In this document: positions 53,303-64,000 of the stretch, one piece after another
Layout of the letters: every line of letters begins with the position of its first letter
How positions within the stretch are numbered: the first letter of the stretch is position 1
Assembly: GCA_010909165.1 (NCBI GenBank)
Contig: MU008206.1
Coordinates: 124,001-188,000 of the forward strand
DNA length: 64,000 bases
Origin: Anthoceros angustus
Lineage: Eukaryota; Streptophyta; Anthocerotopsida; Anthocerotales; Anthocerotaceae
Reading direction: 5' to 3'
The notes under the pieces: model-generated
The model's database searches: none
The model's input: only the letters and a program-made list of their open reading frames with translations
Told to the model about the DNA's origin: nothing
Position numbers and translations under genes: made by a program

Positions 53303-55364
53303 TTCTGGATCCGCGGTCTGGTCCAGGACTGGGGGACATGGGGGGCAGTCAGGATTCCGGGTTTACAGCCGTCCAGGAGCCAAGCTACGTTTCGGAGGGA
53401 ACCCACTCGTGGTTGCACGGATATCGGAGAAAGAGCGACAGGAGCTCTCCTGCCAACAGCCTCCCCAACGGTGGGACAACAGGCCCGTCGAAAGGCATGT
53501 CTATTCTGGCCGGGTGGCCATTGACATCGGAATTGGCTCTCCATCTGGCGTAGCCAATTACGGTTCCATGCTTGAAACTCTGCCGCTGAGGGAGGCTGTG
53601 GGGGCCTTGGAGCTTCTGGTGCAGCGTGCCCCAGATGTCCACACCTCCTTCTTCTATACTTGTCTCAGGAGGTGCATGGCGCACAAGGACCTGGGTCTGG
53701 GAGCACGTGTGCATGCCCTTGCTGTGAAGAGCGGGTACGAGTCTAACGCCTTTCTGGCCAACCACATCATGGGCATGTATGCTTCTCATGGCAAGCTGAC
53801 AGATTGTGTGCAGGTCTTCGCCAAAGTGACTGCCCCCAACGCCCATGTGTGGGCCACCATCATTCTGGCGCATGCTCGGCACGGGCAAGCTACTCAGGCC
53901 ATACAGCTATATCGACAGATGATGGATTCCGCAATGAGGCCAGATGATAGGATATTTGTGGCAGTCCTGAAGGCTTGTGCCGCAGCACAGGATTTGGTTT
54001 TTGGGAAGGAGGTGCATGCTCATGTCTTGGCTAGTGATCTGGAGGGCGATGTGTTCGTGGCCAACAGCCTAGTGACCATGTATGCTAAGTGTGGGGATTT
54101 GGAGGCTGCACGCATGGTATTCACCAGTCTGGGAAGAAGAGATGTGGTGACATGGACTGCCATGATCGCAGGGTATATGGAGCAGGGGCTCGGTCAGGAT
54201 GCCCTGGCTTTGTATGCAAGTATGCAGCAGGAAGGCATGATTCCGGCAGATAACGTGACATTTGTGTGCCTCCTGAAAGCGTGTGCGAGCGTGGGAGCCT
54301 TGCAGCAGGGCAAACAGCTTCATGCAGAGATTCGTGAGCGAGGCCTGGAGTCCCAAGTGTGTGTCGGGAGCTGCCTGGTGGACATGTACTCCAAATGTGG
54401 GAGTCTAGAAGATGCCCGCAAATTATTCGATAGATTACGGACAAGGAACTTGTTGACATGGACGGCAATGCTGAATGGGTATGCTGAACATAGTGAGGGT
54501 CACAGGGCGATTCGGTTATTCGAAGACATGCTCGAGCAAGGTATTCTGCCAGATGATACCACTTTTATCTGCCTCTTTGTGGCGTGCAGTCATGCGGGTC
54601 TGGTGCATCAGGGCCAGCGGTACTTCAAGATGATGGTGGAAGAGTATGGCATTTTGCCCACCGATCATCACTATAGCTGCATGGTGGATCTTCTTGGACG
54701 CTCAGGCCGTCTGGATGAAGCTGAACTTATGCTGCAAAGTACGTCATTTGTGAATGATGTTGTGGGTTGGAAAGCTTTGTTGAGTGCTTGCAAAACCCAT
54801 GGTGATGTACAGCGTGGACAGCGATGCTTTGACCATGTAGTACAATCGGAACCTGGGAATGCAAGCTCGTATGTGCTGTTGGGGAACATATATGCTAATG
54901 CAGGTAGGTGGGGGGAAGTGGACAGGATAGAAAACTTGAGAAAGTCAGCAGGTGCTGCGAAGAAACCTGCCAAGGCTTGCATCGAAGTGAAGAATCAGGT
55001 GCACGAGTTCACCGTGGGAGAAGAGAGATCTGATATTTCCCCCAAGCTAAGGAGTGTGAATACGAGGTTGAAGGAGGAAGGAGGCCATGTGCCACAAGTA
55101 CAGCTGGTATTGAAGGCAGTGTCTGAGCAAGAGAAGGAAGACTCTCTGTGTGGCCATGCAGAGAAACTGGCTTTGGCGTTTGGTTTGATGAACACGGCAG
55201 ATGGCACAACTTTGCTAGTTACTAAGAATCTCCGCATGTGCAATGACTGCCATAGCAGCACCAAGATCATGTCACGTCTTGAGAAGAGAGAGATCATTGT
55301 GAGAGATGCACATCGGGTGCATCGATTCCTGGATGGTTCTTGTTCATGTAGGGATCGCCATTGA
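53247..55364 (+). CDS. PLS-class pentatricopeptide repeat protein with DYW deaminase domain
   Basis: Organelle RNA-editing (C-to-U) factor by family. Intronless, 705 residues. N-terminus ~90 residues poorly conserved (targeting region uncertain), then about ten PPR motifs of P/L/S type (e.g. ANHIMGMYASHGKLTDCVQV, NSLVTMYAKCGDLEAARMVF, SCLVDMYSKCGSLEDARKLF), the E/E+ part (SSYVLLGNIYANAGRWGEVD; VKNQVHEFTVGEE) and a DYW domain. The zinc-deaminase residues are intact: H637-A-E639 in CGHAEKLALAFG and C665-x2-C668 in MCNDCHSS; a second site HRVHRFLDGSCSC is present. The last three residues are DRH, not the usual DYW. The true start may be downstream of 53247. Confidence 0.93.
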   Translation: MALCENMERLQSSWTIQCDSGSAVWSRTGGHGGQSGFRVYSRPGAKLRFGGNPLVVARISEKERQELSCQQPPQRWDNRPVERHVYSGRVAIDIGIGSPSGVANYGSMLETLPLREAVGALELLVQRAPDVHTSFFYTCLRRCMAHKDLGLGARVHALAVKSGYESNAFLANHIMGMYASHGKLTDCVQVFAKVTAPNAHVWATIILAHARHGQATQAIQLYRQMMDSAMRPDDRIFVAVLKACAAAQDLVFGKEVHAHVLASDLEGDVFVANSLVTMYAKCGDLEAARMVFTSLGRRDVVTWTAMIAGYMEQGLGQDALALYASMQQEGMIPADNVTFVCLLKACASVGALQQGKQLHAEIRERGLESQVCVGSCLVDMYSKCGSLEDARKLFDRLRTRNLLTWTAMLNGYAEHSEGHRAIRLFEDMLEQGILPDDTTFICLFVACSHAGLVHQGQRYFKMMVEEYGILPTDHHYSCMVDLLGRSGRLDEAELMLQSTSFVNDVVGWKALLSACKTHGDVQRGQRCFDHVVQSEPGNASSYVLLGNIYANAGRWGEVDRIENLRKSAGAAKKPAKACIEVKNQVHEFTVGEERSDISPKLRSVNTRLKEEGGHVPQVQLVLKAVSEQEKEDSLCGHAEKLALAFGLMNTADGTTLLVTKNLRMCNDCHSSTKIMSRLEKREIIVRDAHRVHRFLDGSCSCRDRH

Positions 55365-57386
55365 GAGCCTTGTGCAAAGGCATGTCCAAATGGGGGCATC
55401 CCGCTTTGTTGGGCCGAGGTTGCTCTCAAAAGATAATCTGGTACAAGCATGTTGGGAAATCAGGAGCGAAGATTTTTATTCAGCGGCTTCAAGTGACTTG
55501 AGTACCTTGCGCATAGGTCTTTGATGGTCCTCAAGGAAGGACTCTGCCAAGCCAATCTCGAGACCTGCCTGCAGCAGATAAATTTGAAGGTCATGTGAGA
55601 AAGTATACTTTCTGCATTTTCTGTAACTCCAGCAGTCCGAGGCATTGCTCACTTGTCAGTTCCCTGGCACTGACTCTTGCTACCATCGCAGGTACACACT
55701 TCTTACAGTGGAGCCTGGAGTTCATGAAGGTTATGGTTGCACGGGTGCATGTGCTGCAACAGCTGCATGTCCTGGTCACTTGCGGACTTTTTAGCTCATC
55801 GAAACTCAGGAAGGTCAAACAGCTACCCACAATGACCATCACAGTATTCCTAACCTGTTGCAGCACCCTTTAACCCCAGAATGGTCAGGGCTGTTTCCGG
55901 AATTATCCCAAAACTAAATCATTAGCGTCTTTATAATTCGTAATTTGTAATATTTAGATGGTTGCCTGAAAATTGACGTTCTTGGTACCAGATGAAAGCC
56001 CTGGCTGAGGTGTTCAACCTGCAATCGCCTTTGCCACAATCGGCTCCCGTTCTTGGGCTGCGTTTTCTTTGGGCCGTGGGTATTCCGGTCTTGTGCTTGC
56101 AATCCTCACTCTTAGCAAATGCCTCGGCGTGCAGTCGATGTGCCAGACCGGTGGAAAGCCATGAACCAAAAACACAAGCCCTATGACCTTCAAAAATCAG
56201 CCTCATTGAGGCTTCAACAAAATACAAGCGAGGTCACCCGCTTCTCGCAACGCATCTTGGCCTCTCTCTACGTTAACTACATGCAGATCTGGTTTGTTTC
56301 TAAACCATGAGGAGATCAACCATTGGCTCTCCGGTGTATGGCCACCTTTTTCTGGGTTTAGGGCTCCAGCCGTGACCTTCAAACTACGGCAAAGTAGGTG
56401 AGTTGAGGCAAAGTAGGTGAGTGGAGGCAAATGAGGGACTGGCTTTCACCGGCGGGATGCCGGGAATGTAACCTCTATTGTGGCAATAGAGAGAAGGGCG
56501 TGCTCACGAACAAGCGAGGCCATGCCATGTTGAGTTGAGACTCGGAGTCTTGTGTCTTTCACGTTATGATCACATTTAGAGGAGTTGATATTTGTTCCAT
56601 AAACCAATTTGACCAGCGGAATAAGGCAAACCTTTGCATAGGCATCTCAAAAACTTTCAACTTCACATTTCATTATGAATTGACAAAGAGCACCCAAAAA
56701 GTTTGAGTCCAAGACTTATGACCATTCTCGGGAACCATCCAGCAACCATCTTCATAACTTCTTCTTTTCAACTAACCATAGTGGCCTAAATCACTTCTTG
56801 CTATCAAAATATTTCTAATAGATTTATGCATGAGATGATTATTAAAATATTTCTACTCCGTTCTTTCAAATACTTTGTGCATAGGTAGGGAGCGTTTAAG
56901 TGGCTTTAGTGTAGGTCTTGTGGGTACCATTCTCCACCTTGACTAGTGGACCATACAAACAACACATAGATACCTTTAGAGGCTGCTTGATTTTGCTAAA
57001 CCATATGGTGTGTACTTTCGTTGGGATGTTCTAAGGCATACACTGAGAATGCGTTTGGATGTTGACCCCATAACCAAATGGAGACTTGAGCAAGCACATG
57101 CATATGACACGCTATGCACACCGTTAGGACATGTCTTGTCACTGTCTGAAGAAGCGAAAGGACATAAAGTTAGAAACGTAGTTGGATTTGAAGCTGGAAG
57201 ATGGGTCTAATACATGTCAAGAGGAGTAGAAGACGAGGATGTCCAACGCCACATTGTACAAATCCGACAAGATATAGTAAAGGATATCGATCACCTAGAT
57301 AAACTATGTTCAAACCTCAAACGTTGTTAGAAAAAACCAATATTCACACCGTTCCGCACGTACTACTCTGCATCTACATCCAAATA
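55365..57386. other. Intergenic; no gene recognised
   Basis: 3' flank of the PPR gene, then low-similarity DNA. GCAAAGTAGGTGAGT(T/G) is repeated near 56390-56420. A short open plus frame (57010-57210) shows no family features. Confidence 0.5.
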
Positions 57387-57803
57387 CTACTCTGAATCTA
57401 CATCCTCTTTCATCAACTTTGCCTTCATCTTTTCCCACTCCCTTTTCGCATATTCTGCAGTATTTACATTCTCCTCCGCATCCGCATCCCTATCCTCATT
57501 CATCAACTTTGCCTTCATCTTCTTCCACTCTCTTTGCATATATTCTTTAGTACGCGCATATTCAGGCTCTGCAGGTTTTATTCTCGCTATGGCATAATTT
57601 GGGTCAAACTAGTTACACTCAACAAGTAGCTCTTCACTGGCTTCAATGATCCGCACTACCCAAGTGCACACCCAAATCATGTGCCTATAATGCAATACCT
57701 CATGCCCATCGTCTCTTTCCTCCCATAGACAAATACCTTGTTTACTGTTATTAATATAACCTGCCACATTCCCATATGTCACATGTCGAGCAACCACATT
57801 CAC
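57387..57803 (-). pseudogene. Unknown 138-codon frame with one in-frame TAG and duplicated motif
   Basis: On minus one frame runs from 57803 to TAG at 57387-57389, broken only by TAG at 57609-57611. The first part (MNVVARHVTYGNVAGYINNS, ICLWEERDDGHEVLHYRHMI, ASEELLVECN) precedes the stop. The second contains a duplicated unit EYMQREWKKMKAKLMNED / EYAKREWEKMKAKLMKED. The lysine-rich helical repeat suggests a coiled coil or nucleic-acid-associated protein. Family not recognised; could be a transposon accessory protein. Confidence 0.4.
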
Positions 57804-58079
57804 TAATTGGTATAGTAACTAGTCTAGTCTACGGCCAGGCAAACTTGACTTGCTAAATGCTGCACGTTCTTTTATAAATCTATGTGTGGAAGACCACATG
57901 TATACTAACCCTCCCCTGGACTGTTGGTTTGAATGTTTTTTTTTTTTTCCTTATGTTTTGTGTGATGGAGTGCTTAGGAAATGTCCGAGGCAAGGCCTTT
58001 TATACTAAAAGTGGTCCTTGGCCCATGGCAATATTACTTTTACAAATAATTAGTCCTTGGGCCTCGAACCTGTGAATGT

Positions 58080-59275
58080 CAGGTCAGGTTAGAAGGTCCT
58101 TGGACCTTGGGATTTTCAGGAATAAAAATTATCTATGTAAGGTGGGGGATCCTTCATTCAGCAACAGGGGCCCAGGAACAAGTGGAGACGCTGGCACCTA
58201 TGGAGAAGTTCAAGAAGCTAGCGGAGAGGTATAAGCGGGAGAGAGATGAGGCTAGGGCCAGGGTCAAGAGAGGCAGGCGGGCGAAGAAGGCGGGCGTGAC
58301 CCACTGCGGTGTGGCGACCATCGTTGAGCGGCCACCACGGTGGTGGAGCCGCCACCGTCGCGGAAGCGCCACCAGTGGTGGGCCGCCACCGTCGCGGAAG
58401 AAGGACCCAAGGTGGGGGAAGCCACCGTCGGGGAGCTGTGGGAGGATGCAACTCCTCAGTTCGAGGCGCCAGCCCATGATTGTCCACGGGAGCCGGGCAT
58501 ACCCTTCACAAGTTGTGCTCGAGGAAATGAGCAAGGCGGAGGCTAGGCGTGGATGGAGGAAGCAGTTGTGTCCCGTGATGAGGCGAGAAAGCGTCGAGGC
58601 GATGAGCAGACGGCGCCTCCTAGGAGGAGTGAAGGGACCTCGGATAGCGGGAGTGAGGTGGAGATATTAAGGGAGGATCTTCGGATCGGGCGTGGTAGGA
58701 GGCGGGGAACACCCATGGGCGCGGGGCTAGGCGGCCAGCGGGCGGCTGATTTTAGAGGGGAGTGGCATCATAGGTCAGGGCTTTCACTTGGATTAGAGGA
58801 TAAGGTGCTAGGAAGCTTGTGAACCTGTAGATACCCGAATTGGTAGGCGCGCTCGTGGTAGGTTAGCCATCTTTAGACACTGGAGGTAGGTTAGCCATCT
58901 TTAGACACTGGGAAAGTGAGCTATGGCGCGCCGCGGCCAGATGTACAAGAGACCCCTTCGCGTCTCTCTCGTTAGACAATTTCAGGTGTGAGCTCCCGTG
59001 TGTCGAATTTGTGCGCGTGGTTGGTTGGAGGCATCCGATCGATGATGGGCTGATTCGGTGTGCTGTCCTCTCGTCACAAGAGGGCGGGAGATCCACTGGA
59101 TGGTCGGTGAGTGACCAAGCTCGCGTGCAGGGTGACTAGTGGTGAAGGGTGCTCAACGCATGCAGGAGGGAAATTCCGTGGGGACCGGGTGAGATCGCGG
59201 GTGTGTGGATCGCTGGAGCCGACCGTTGTTTTCCTTTCCCCAACCATATCTACAGTTGTGTCTAATTCTAAGGAG
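58080..59275. other. Repeat-rich, GC-rich region of unclear nature
   Basis: A plus frame at 58199-58670 begins with a charged helix (MEKFKKLAERYKRERDEARA) and becomes Arg/Pro-rich with GCCACCGTCGCGGAAG-type duplications (58342-58400). This could be a retroelement gag head but has no defining motif. GTTAGCCATCTTTAGACACTGG is duplicated at 58863-58911. Confidence 0.35.
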
Positions 59276-59400
59276 GGTCTGTGTGGCCCAAGAGGTCTGT
59301 GGCCCAAGGAGGGTCTGTGGCCCAAGAGAGGTCTGTGTGGCCCAAGGAGGGTCTGTGGCCCAAGAGAGGTCTGTGTGGCCTGAGAGAGGAGGATCTGTGG
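59276..59400. repeat. GTCTGTGTGGCCCAAGAG-type minisatellite
   Basis: About six units of GGTCTGTG(TG)GCCCAAG(G/A)AG(A/G)G, 18-24 bp each, in tandem. Confidence 0.9.
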
Positions 59401-59759
59401 GAACATCTTGTGCACGGTGGTGTATGAGGTCTTTGTGGCCTGAGAAAGGGAGCGAGAGGGAGTATTCATGTGTGGTAGAGTGGGAGGTTCTTGGAAAAAA
59501 AGGGGAAAAGAGAGAAGTGTGCCGCCGTAGGGAGTATGCGGGTACGTTTTGAAGAAACGGGGAATGTTAAAAAGGGGAGAAGTGAGCGATGAGATCGGTA
59601 AGGGTCGACGCCGGAGTGAGGCCTTGTGGTGTTCATGGTCATGGTGCCTAATCCCTGGAACGTTCTGAGCGCGGTCTCCCTTGTGAGTGAATTAAAGTAG
59701 GTGCGACCTTAGGTGTGTGTGTGCGTGAAATCATAACCCTCAGAGTATTGAAGATAGAG

Positions 59760-59986
59760 TGTTGAGTTATTACTTACAGTTATTATATCTAGCTATCTAG
59801 TGTATGTGTGTATATAGCTTGAATTTATTTAGCTTACCCTTTCATTAGGGTTACGTCCCTAGGCCAAAGGTCATGTCTCTTGGCTACTAGAATAAGTCTA
59901 GTTGCTACAATCAATTTACTAATGCTTTCTTGTATTTTCTACAATAATGTAATTGATAAATACTCAATTGGTTTGCACCATTTCCA
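59760..59986 (+). repeat. Candidate 5' LTR of the right Copia element
   Basis: Lies just before the primer site. A TGTTGAGTTATTAC start (59760) and a CA end near 59986 are possible boundaries, giving about 227 bp, but the ends do not form a clear inverted repeat. The boundaries are uncertain. Confidence 0.35.
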
Positions 59987-59996
59987 TATTTCGTAA

Positions 59997-60007
59997 TGGT
60001 ATCGAGC
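59997..60007 (+). other. Degenerate initiator-tRNA-Met primer-binding site
   Basis: TGGTATCGAGC differs from the plant standard TGGTATCAGAGC by loss of one base. It precedes gag of the plus-strand Copia element by about 1.1 kb. Confidence 0.6.
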
Positions 60008-60349
60008 AATGCTAGGTGCATTGCATTCACAAGAATGCACATTAAATTGTGCACATGTTGATGTGCATAAAATGTTCTTTGTGTTTGTTTCTTGATTAGA
60101 AATTAGTTTCTAATAAGAAATCAAGAAAATGTTTGAGAAACCTTTTGTAGCTATTTTTGCTTGATTTGTTAATAGAAATTTTGCATTTCTAGAGCCGTTC
60201 TAAGCGCATCTCGCCGATTGTTGCAAAGCAATCTGTCATCAGACACGCTAGAACGACTGCCAGAAGTGGCAAATATCTTTATAAAATCATATAAAAATTA
60301 CAATATGTTTCTTGGAATTTTCCAAAACACAAGAATTCTGGCCAAATGA

Positions 60350-60724
60350 ATGGCCGATCCTCAGGACGGGCAGATGCGGCCTGGATGGCGCCATCGCCAA
60401 ATACAACATGGTGCGCAAGAGAACGCAGTGAGAAGAACTACTGCTGATCTTCACCATCAGGCGCCTGCCCCTCCGCTGAGGACTCCACACAATCTCCCAA
60501 ATGTGCAACCTGCCATTGTTGGTAACGGCAATCCTCGGGGTTTCCTAACCACAAACGTAGCACCACATACCAGCATCACACATTTAAGTTCTAGACTAGA
60601 ATCACAACAGCGACATGTAGACAGACGTTTTGAAAACATAAGTCGAAAGCTTGCTGCTTCGAGGACTTACAATCGTTCTTTGGATCAGTTAGTCACTTGG
60701 ATTTCAAATTGCTTGCTTTGTTGA
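60350..60724 (+). CDS. Unassigned ORF in the leader of the right Copia element
   Basis: 124 residues, rich in Arg, Gln, His and Pro (MADPQDGQMRPGWRHRQIQH). It lies between primer site and gag, so it is either part of the element's long leader or a separate insertion. No family recognised. Confidence 0.25.
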   Translation: MADPQDGQMRPGWRHRQIQHGAQENAVRRTTADLHHQAPAPPLRTPHNLPNVQPAIVGNGNPRGFLTTNVAPHTSITHLSSRLESQQRHVDRRFENISRKLAASRTYNRSLDQLVTWISNCLLC

Positions 60725-61105
60725 GGCCTGCTCTTCTTGCTAACCCTGCAATCAGAGGGACAGCTTGTAAGCATGCTACAAAAACTAACAAGCATCACAA
60801 ATTTGAGAATCCAAACTCGTGTCCATCCTGCATGACCTATTCCTTTAATCGCTGGGAGATTAGGAAACACAACATTAAGGGAAAAGGTAGATAGGGAGTT
60901 GGTCAATTTGCACAGGGCTGACCAACGTACTGAACCCATCTTACCTCTGTAAAACTGGCTGCATTTGCAGCCCATCCCCTGATGCACGTGTAGCATCATA
61001 ACTCTTCTCTGAATCCTCACACCTGTTAGCCTGCACAGGTCACACAGGTGCATTAGAAATTCATCCATAAAATCCTCACTGTGAGGGGGACTAACGGTCC
61101 TAAAC

Positions 61106-61984
61106 ATGGGTGACTCTAATTTAGCTGGGGAGGGATTCAAAGAGAAGGATAGATTCGCGGGGGCAGATTATGACATCTGGGTACTTAGAATGCGTGGTGC
61201 CCTTCAAAACAAGCGATTGTGGCCACAGGTTCATGGGACGTCAAAGTCTCCTGTAATCGTGGCACCCCTCACCGATCAAGGCACTTGATGCTTGGACCAC
61301 AAAGGACGAAGTGCAGTTCCTCCTACGGAGTGGTCATCGTGACATGTTGAGACAGACCTCAGTTGCAAAACCTCACCGATATTTGGGCCGCTCCAAAGTC
61401 TATTCTTGGGCCGATGACACAAGTCAAATGACGACGCAACATACAAAACTTGAAGATGAAAGAAGGAGAATCCATTGAAAACACGACTACCTTGGATCCC
61501 TAGTCTCCAAGTTTGAAAGTCTTGCCGCAGGATAGTGTGAAGGACCAGCTCTCATTCGCATTTCATGATGTCACTCCCTGAATCTTGGGCACATTTCGTG
61601 ACCTCATTCAACACCTCGCAACTACAAGGGCGGAAGATTGCCCAGGCTGCAGGTGTTGATCTCCCCAAAACAACATTTGCAGAATTAGTGGGAGCCCTTC
61701 TTCAGGAAGAAGTCACAAGAGGACAATTCAAACGTTCTGGTAAACAGCAAGCTTTGTACACCAACAACAAAGGAAAGGGCAAGAAGCCCAACTTCAGAGG
61801 TAGACAAAATACCTCAGGTGCTAGTAGCTCGCAAGGAGCCTCTACACCGAAGAAGCCCAAGAAGGCTGGAAAGTGCCACTGGTGCCAAATTCCAGGCCAT
61901 TGGGAGTCCGAGTGTCGAAGAAGCGGTCGAGTACCTCGCAAGGAGGGCAACTCCACTTCTCGAGACACATGTTGTGGTGACTAA
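61106..61984 (+). pseudogene. Copia gag (UBN2 and zinc knuckle), frameshifted
   Basis: MGDSNLAGEGFKEKDRFAGA...YDIWVLRMRGALQN is the N-terminal gag signature. NLKMKEGESIEN appears around 61450 after frame changes, then SLVSKFESLAAG, MMSLPESWAHFVTSFNTSQL, and the CCHC knuckle CHWCQIPGHWESEC at about 61878-61917. At least three frame breaks or stops between 61288 and 61565. Confidence 0.88.
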
Positions 61985-62059
61985 ACAAGGCTCTTGACCC
62001 TCTTGTAGGGACCAGGAGTTTTCCTACCCTCTTGCTAACCCACATGCTTGTCTCGCAAA

Positions 62060-63483
62060 TACTCAAGGCAAACCCATACAGAGTGGTTCCTTGATACAGT
62101 GCACAAGGCATCTGTTTTGACAGTTCATTCGTCACATACAGGTTAGTTCACAACAGATTTGTTTACCTAGGTGACGATAGTAGGCTTGCGTGCCCTGGTG
62201 TTGGCACCGTCAAGCTACCTGTCCCTTCAGGCATCACACTCTTGCTTACAGATGTGTATCATGTGCCTGAAATGACAAGAAACTTGATTTCTGTTAGAAG
62301 GTTGAACATGGATAATCAAAGTCACATCCTCTTCACTCCGACAGAATGTAGGATTATAGATGCTTTTGATCATCGCAAAATCCTAGCCTATGGATCATCT
62401 GACCATGATCTCTTTAGACTGCACACTCACACCAGTCATGCCAAGGCTAGCCTAGCTTCAAGGTCGCCTGAGACAGCTGCAAAGCAAGAAGAACAAGCTA
62501 GGTTATGGCATGCACGCTTAGGTCACCCTCACAGCGCAAAGTTGCAAAAACTAGCTGCTAGTGACCTGTACAGTGATGGTAAAATTGGCAGTTTGCCATC
62601 CTTACCTCTCTGTGAAGCCTGTGCTGTCCAAACGTCATCAAGCAGCCTTCAAGAACAAGACTCCTCACAGAGCTTCAGAAGTGCTTGAACTTGTGCACAC
62701 TGACATATGTGGGCCACTCTCGCAGCCCTCAATCGGTGGTGGCCGATACTTCCTTACATTCACAGACGACAAGACGAGATTTGTCATGGCTTACATCTTG
62801 AAAGCTAAAAGTGAATGCTTCTCTCTGTTCAAAGACTACATGAAACTTGCAGAGAGATGGACAGAAAATCAGAAAGTCCTACGTTCGAGACAATGGTGGA
62901 GAATTCACATCTAATGAATTCCGACCTCGCAGGGCGAAGGATAGGCGGACAACTTACAGTTGTGTATACGCCGCAACAGAATGGCGTTGCCGAGCGCTTG
63001 AACTTGACACTGCAGGAGATGGTCTCCTCTATGCTTCACCAAGCCTCTTTGCCACTATCCTACTGGGCTGAAGCCCTTATGACAGCTGTGTATTTACGTA
63101 ACAGACTGCCTACAACTGCCGTGATTGGACAGACCCCCTTTGAAGCTTTCTATGGGCGCAAGCCAGCTATCCAACATCTTCGCACTTTCGGATGCATCGC
63201 TTTTGCTTTCATCCCTAAGGCCAAGCGAACCAAGTTAGCTGCTAAGGCCAAGAAGTACCTCATGATAGGATACCAAGGTATAAAAGCTTATAAGTTGTAT
63301 GACGTACCTCAGAACAAGGTGGTCTATGCACGGAGCGTGACCTTTGATGAAGGTCGAACTTGGCAGCAAGTGGGAGCTACTCCCACACAGGAGGACTTTG
63401 ATCTTTCTACCTTGCCTGACGTCACTGTTTTCGATGATTCTGCTCTTGCGGAGATTGCTCTGCAGGGAAGAACAACAAAATGA
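62060..63483 (+). pseudogene. Copia pol: protease tail, GAG-pre-integrase, integrase (broken)
   Basis: A decayed protease region (WFLDTVHKAS where a DSG/DTG is expected) is followed by YHVPEMTRNLISVRRLN. Then come LWHARLGHPHSAKLQKL (GAG-pre-integrase) and the integrase ELVHTDICGPLSQPSIGGGR, FTDDKTRFVMAYIL, and DNGGEFTSNEF in another frame near 62900. VVYTPQQNGVAERLNLTL, LRNRLPTTAVIGQTPFEAFY and HLRTFGCIAFAFIPKAKRTK complete it. DDE residues are all visible but across frame changes near 62680 and 62870-62930. Confidence 0.9.
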
Positions 63484-63589
63484 TGCTCGAGCAAGGAGAT
63501 GAACCGAAAATTTTCGAACATTTGCGGAACCTCCTCCGATTGCGAACTGAACCGGTGACCTTTTACGATCCACGGACCCGATCCAGACA

Positions 63590-64000
63590 TTGACGAGGAT
63601 GAGGCTGAAGATGCTCATCTTCTTGACAGTGATGCCGAGGTTGAACCTGAGATTCAACCCTTGCCTGAAGCTCCACCACAACCTGAGCGCCGTTATCCTG
63701 CAAGAGATAGACGGGCACCAGATTATTATCAGTCACAGGACTTTAGAAAACCAACAGCTAATGCAGCCACTTCCCTGGATCCTATCGAACCTCAATCCTA
63801 CGAAGAAGCTCTTAGCCGTCCTGATGCTGCAGAGTGGAAAAAGGCAATTCAATTAGAATATGATTCGCTAATAAAAAATGGAACATGGGAACTAGCTAAG
63901 TTACCTCCACGGGCGTAAGGTGGTGTCTTGCAAGTGGGTCTTCAAACTCAAGGTAAAGGCTGATGGGAGTTTTGATAGGTACAAAGCACGACTAGTAGCT
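63590..64000 (+). pseudogene. Copia reverse transcriptase N-terminal part, cut by window edge
   Basis: RRYPARDRRAPDYYQ, then YEEALSRPDAAEWKKAIQLE and YDSLIKNGTWELAKLPP. A one-base frame change at about 63912 is followed by GRKVVSCKWVFKLKVKADGS and YKARLVA at the window edge. A typical Copia RT start; the rest lies outside. Confidence 0.88.

Noticed and set aside
60685-61140. 151-codon minus-strand frame as an independent gene
   Set aside because: Lies in the leader of the right Copia element, shows no domain and overlaps the gag start; too little support to list as a gene.

Overview
The window is nuclear DNA from a land plant. The gene set includes plastid dihydrolipoyl dehydrogenase, an SVR1-type plastid pseudouridine synthase, an RBL13-type rhomboid, an SIS3-type RING ligase, a DUF1644 protein and a PLS-class PPR protein with a DYW domain. 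Introns are short (about 55-440 bp), almost all GT-AG, and genes sit close together in islands. This would fit a compact non-seed-plant genome, but the sequence alone does not fix the lineage. No prokaryotic or organellar gene organisation is present, and no CRISPR-like array.

Layout: 1-7.0 kb is a stack of nested transposons on both strands: a Ty1/Copia internal region, duplicated gag-like sequence, an LTR with primer-binding site, and a Ty3/Gypsy pol remnant split by a pogo/Tigger-like element at a TA site. 7.35-10.57 kb is the plastid LPD gene (15 exons, minus). 12.1-14.06 kb holds a decayed CACTA (En/Spm) transposon. 14-17.6 kb is low-complexity intergenic DNA. 18.1-23.97 kb is VPS50/syndetin (plus), which converges on the SIS3-like RING ligase (24.9-28.18 kb, minus). 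28-32.8 kb is a repeat-bearing gap. A three-exon GNAT acetyltransferase lies at 32.8-33.65 kb. 33.7-41 kb is tandem repeats and decayed mobile DNA.

41.3-55.4 kb is a dense gene island: DUF1644 (+), FHA protein (-), DPM1 (+), SDR42E-like dehydrogenase (-), SVR1-like pseudouridine synthase (-), RBL13-like rhomboid (+) and PPR-DYW (+). FHA/DPM1 are divergent with 249 bp between start codons. DPM1/SDR42E are convergent with 68 bp between stop codons. 55.4-59.7 kb is repeats and small broken ORFs. From about 59.8 kb to the right edge is a second, frameshifted Copia element on the plus strand.

Exon-intron models were made by hand from splice motifs and reading frame. For LPD, SIS3, GNAT, FHA, DPM1, SDR42E and SVR1 the exon lengths add up to an exact open frame from ATG to stop. 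VPS50 is complete from its second modelled exon to the stop, but its 5' end is unresolved. Several products (LPD, SVR1, probably the FHA and GNAT proteins and the PPR protein) look organelle-targeted, while VPS50, DPM1, SIS3 and the rhomboid belong to the endomembrane system. They do not form an evident single pathway. I found no convincing undescribed multi-gene system. The best leads are the precise nested insertion at 5.9-6.7 kb, the compact divergent and convergent gene pairs, a SINE inside an SDR42E intron, and a DYW protein ending in an unusual tripeptide.
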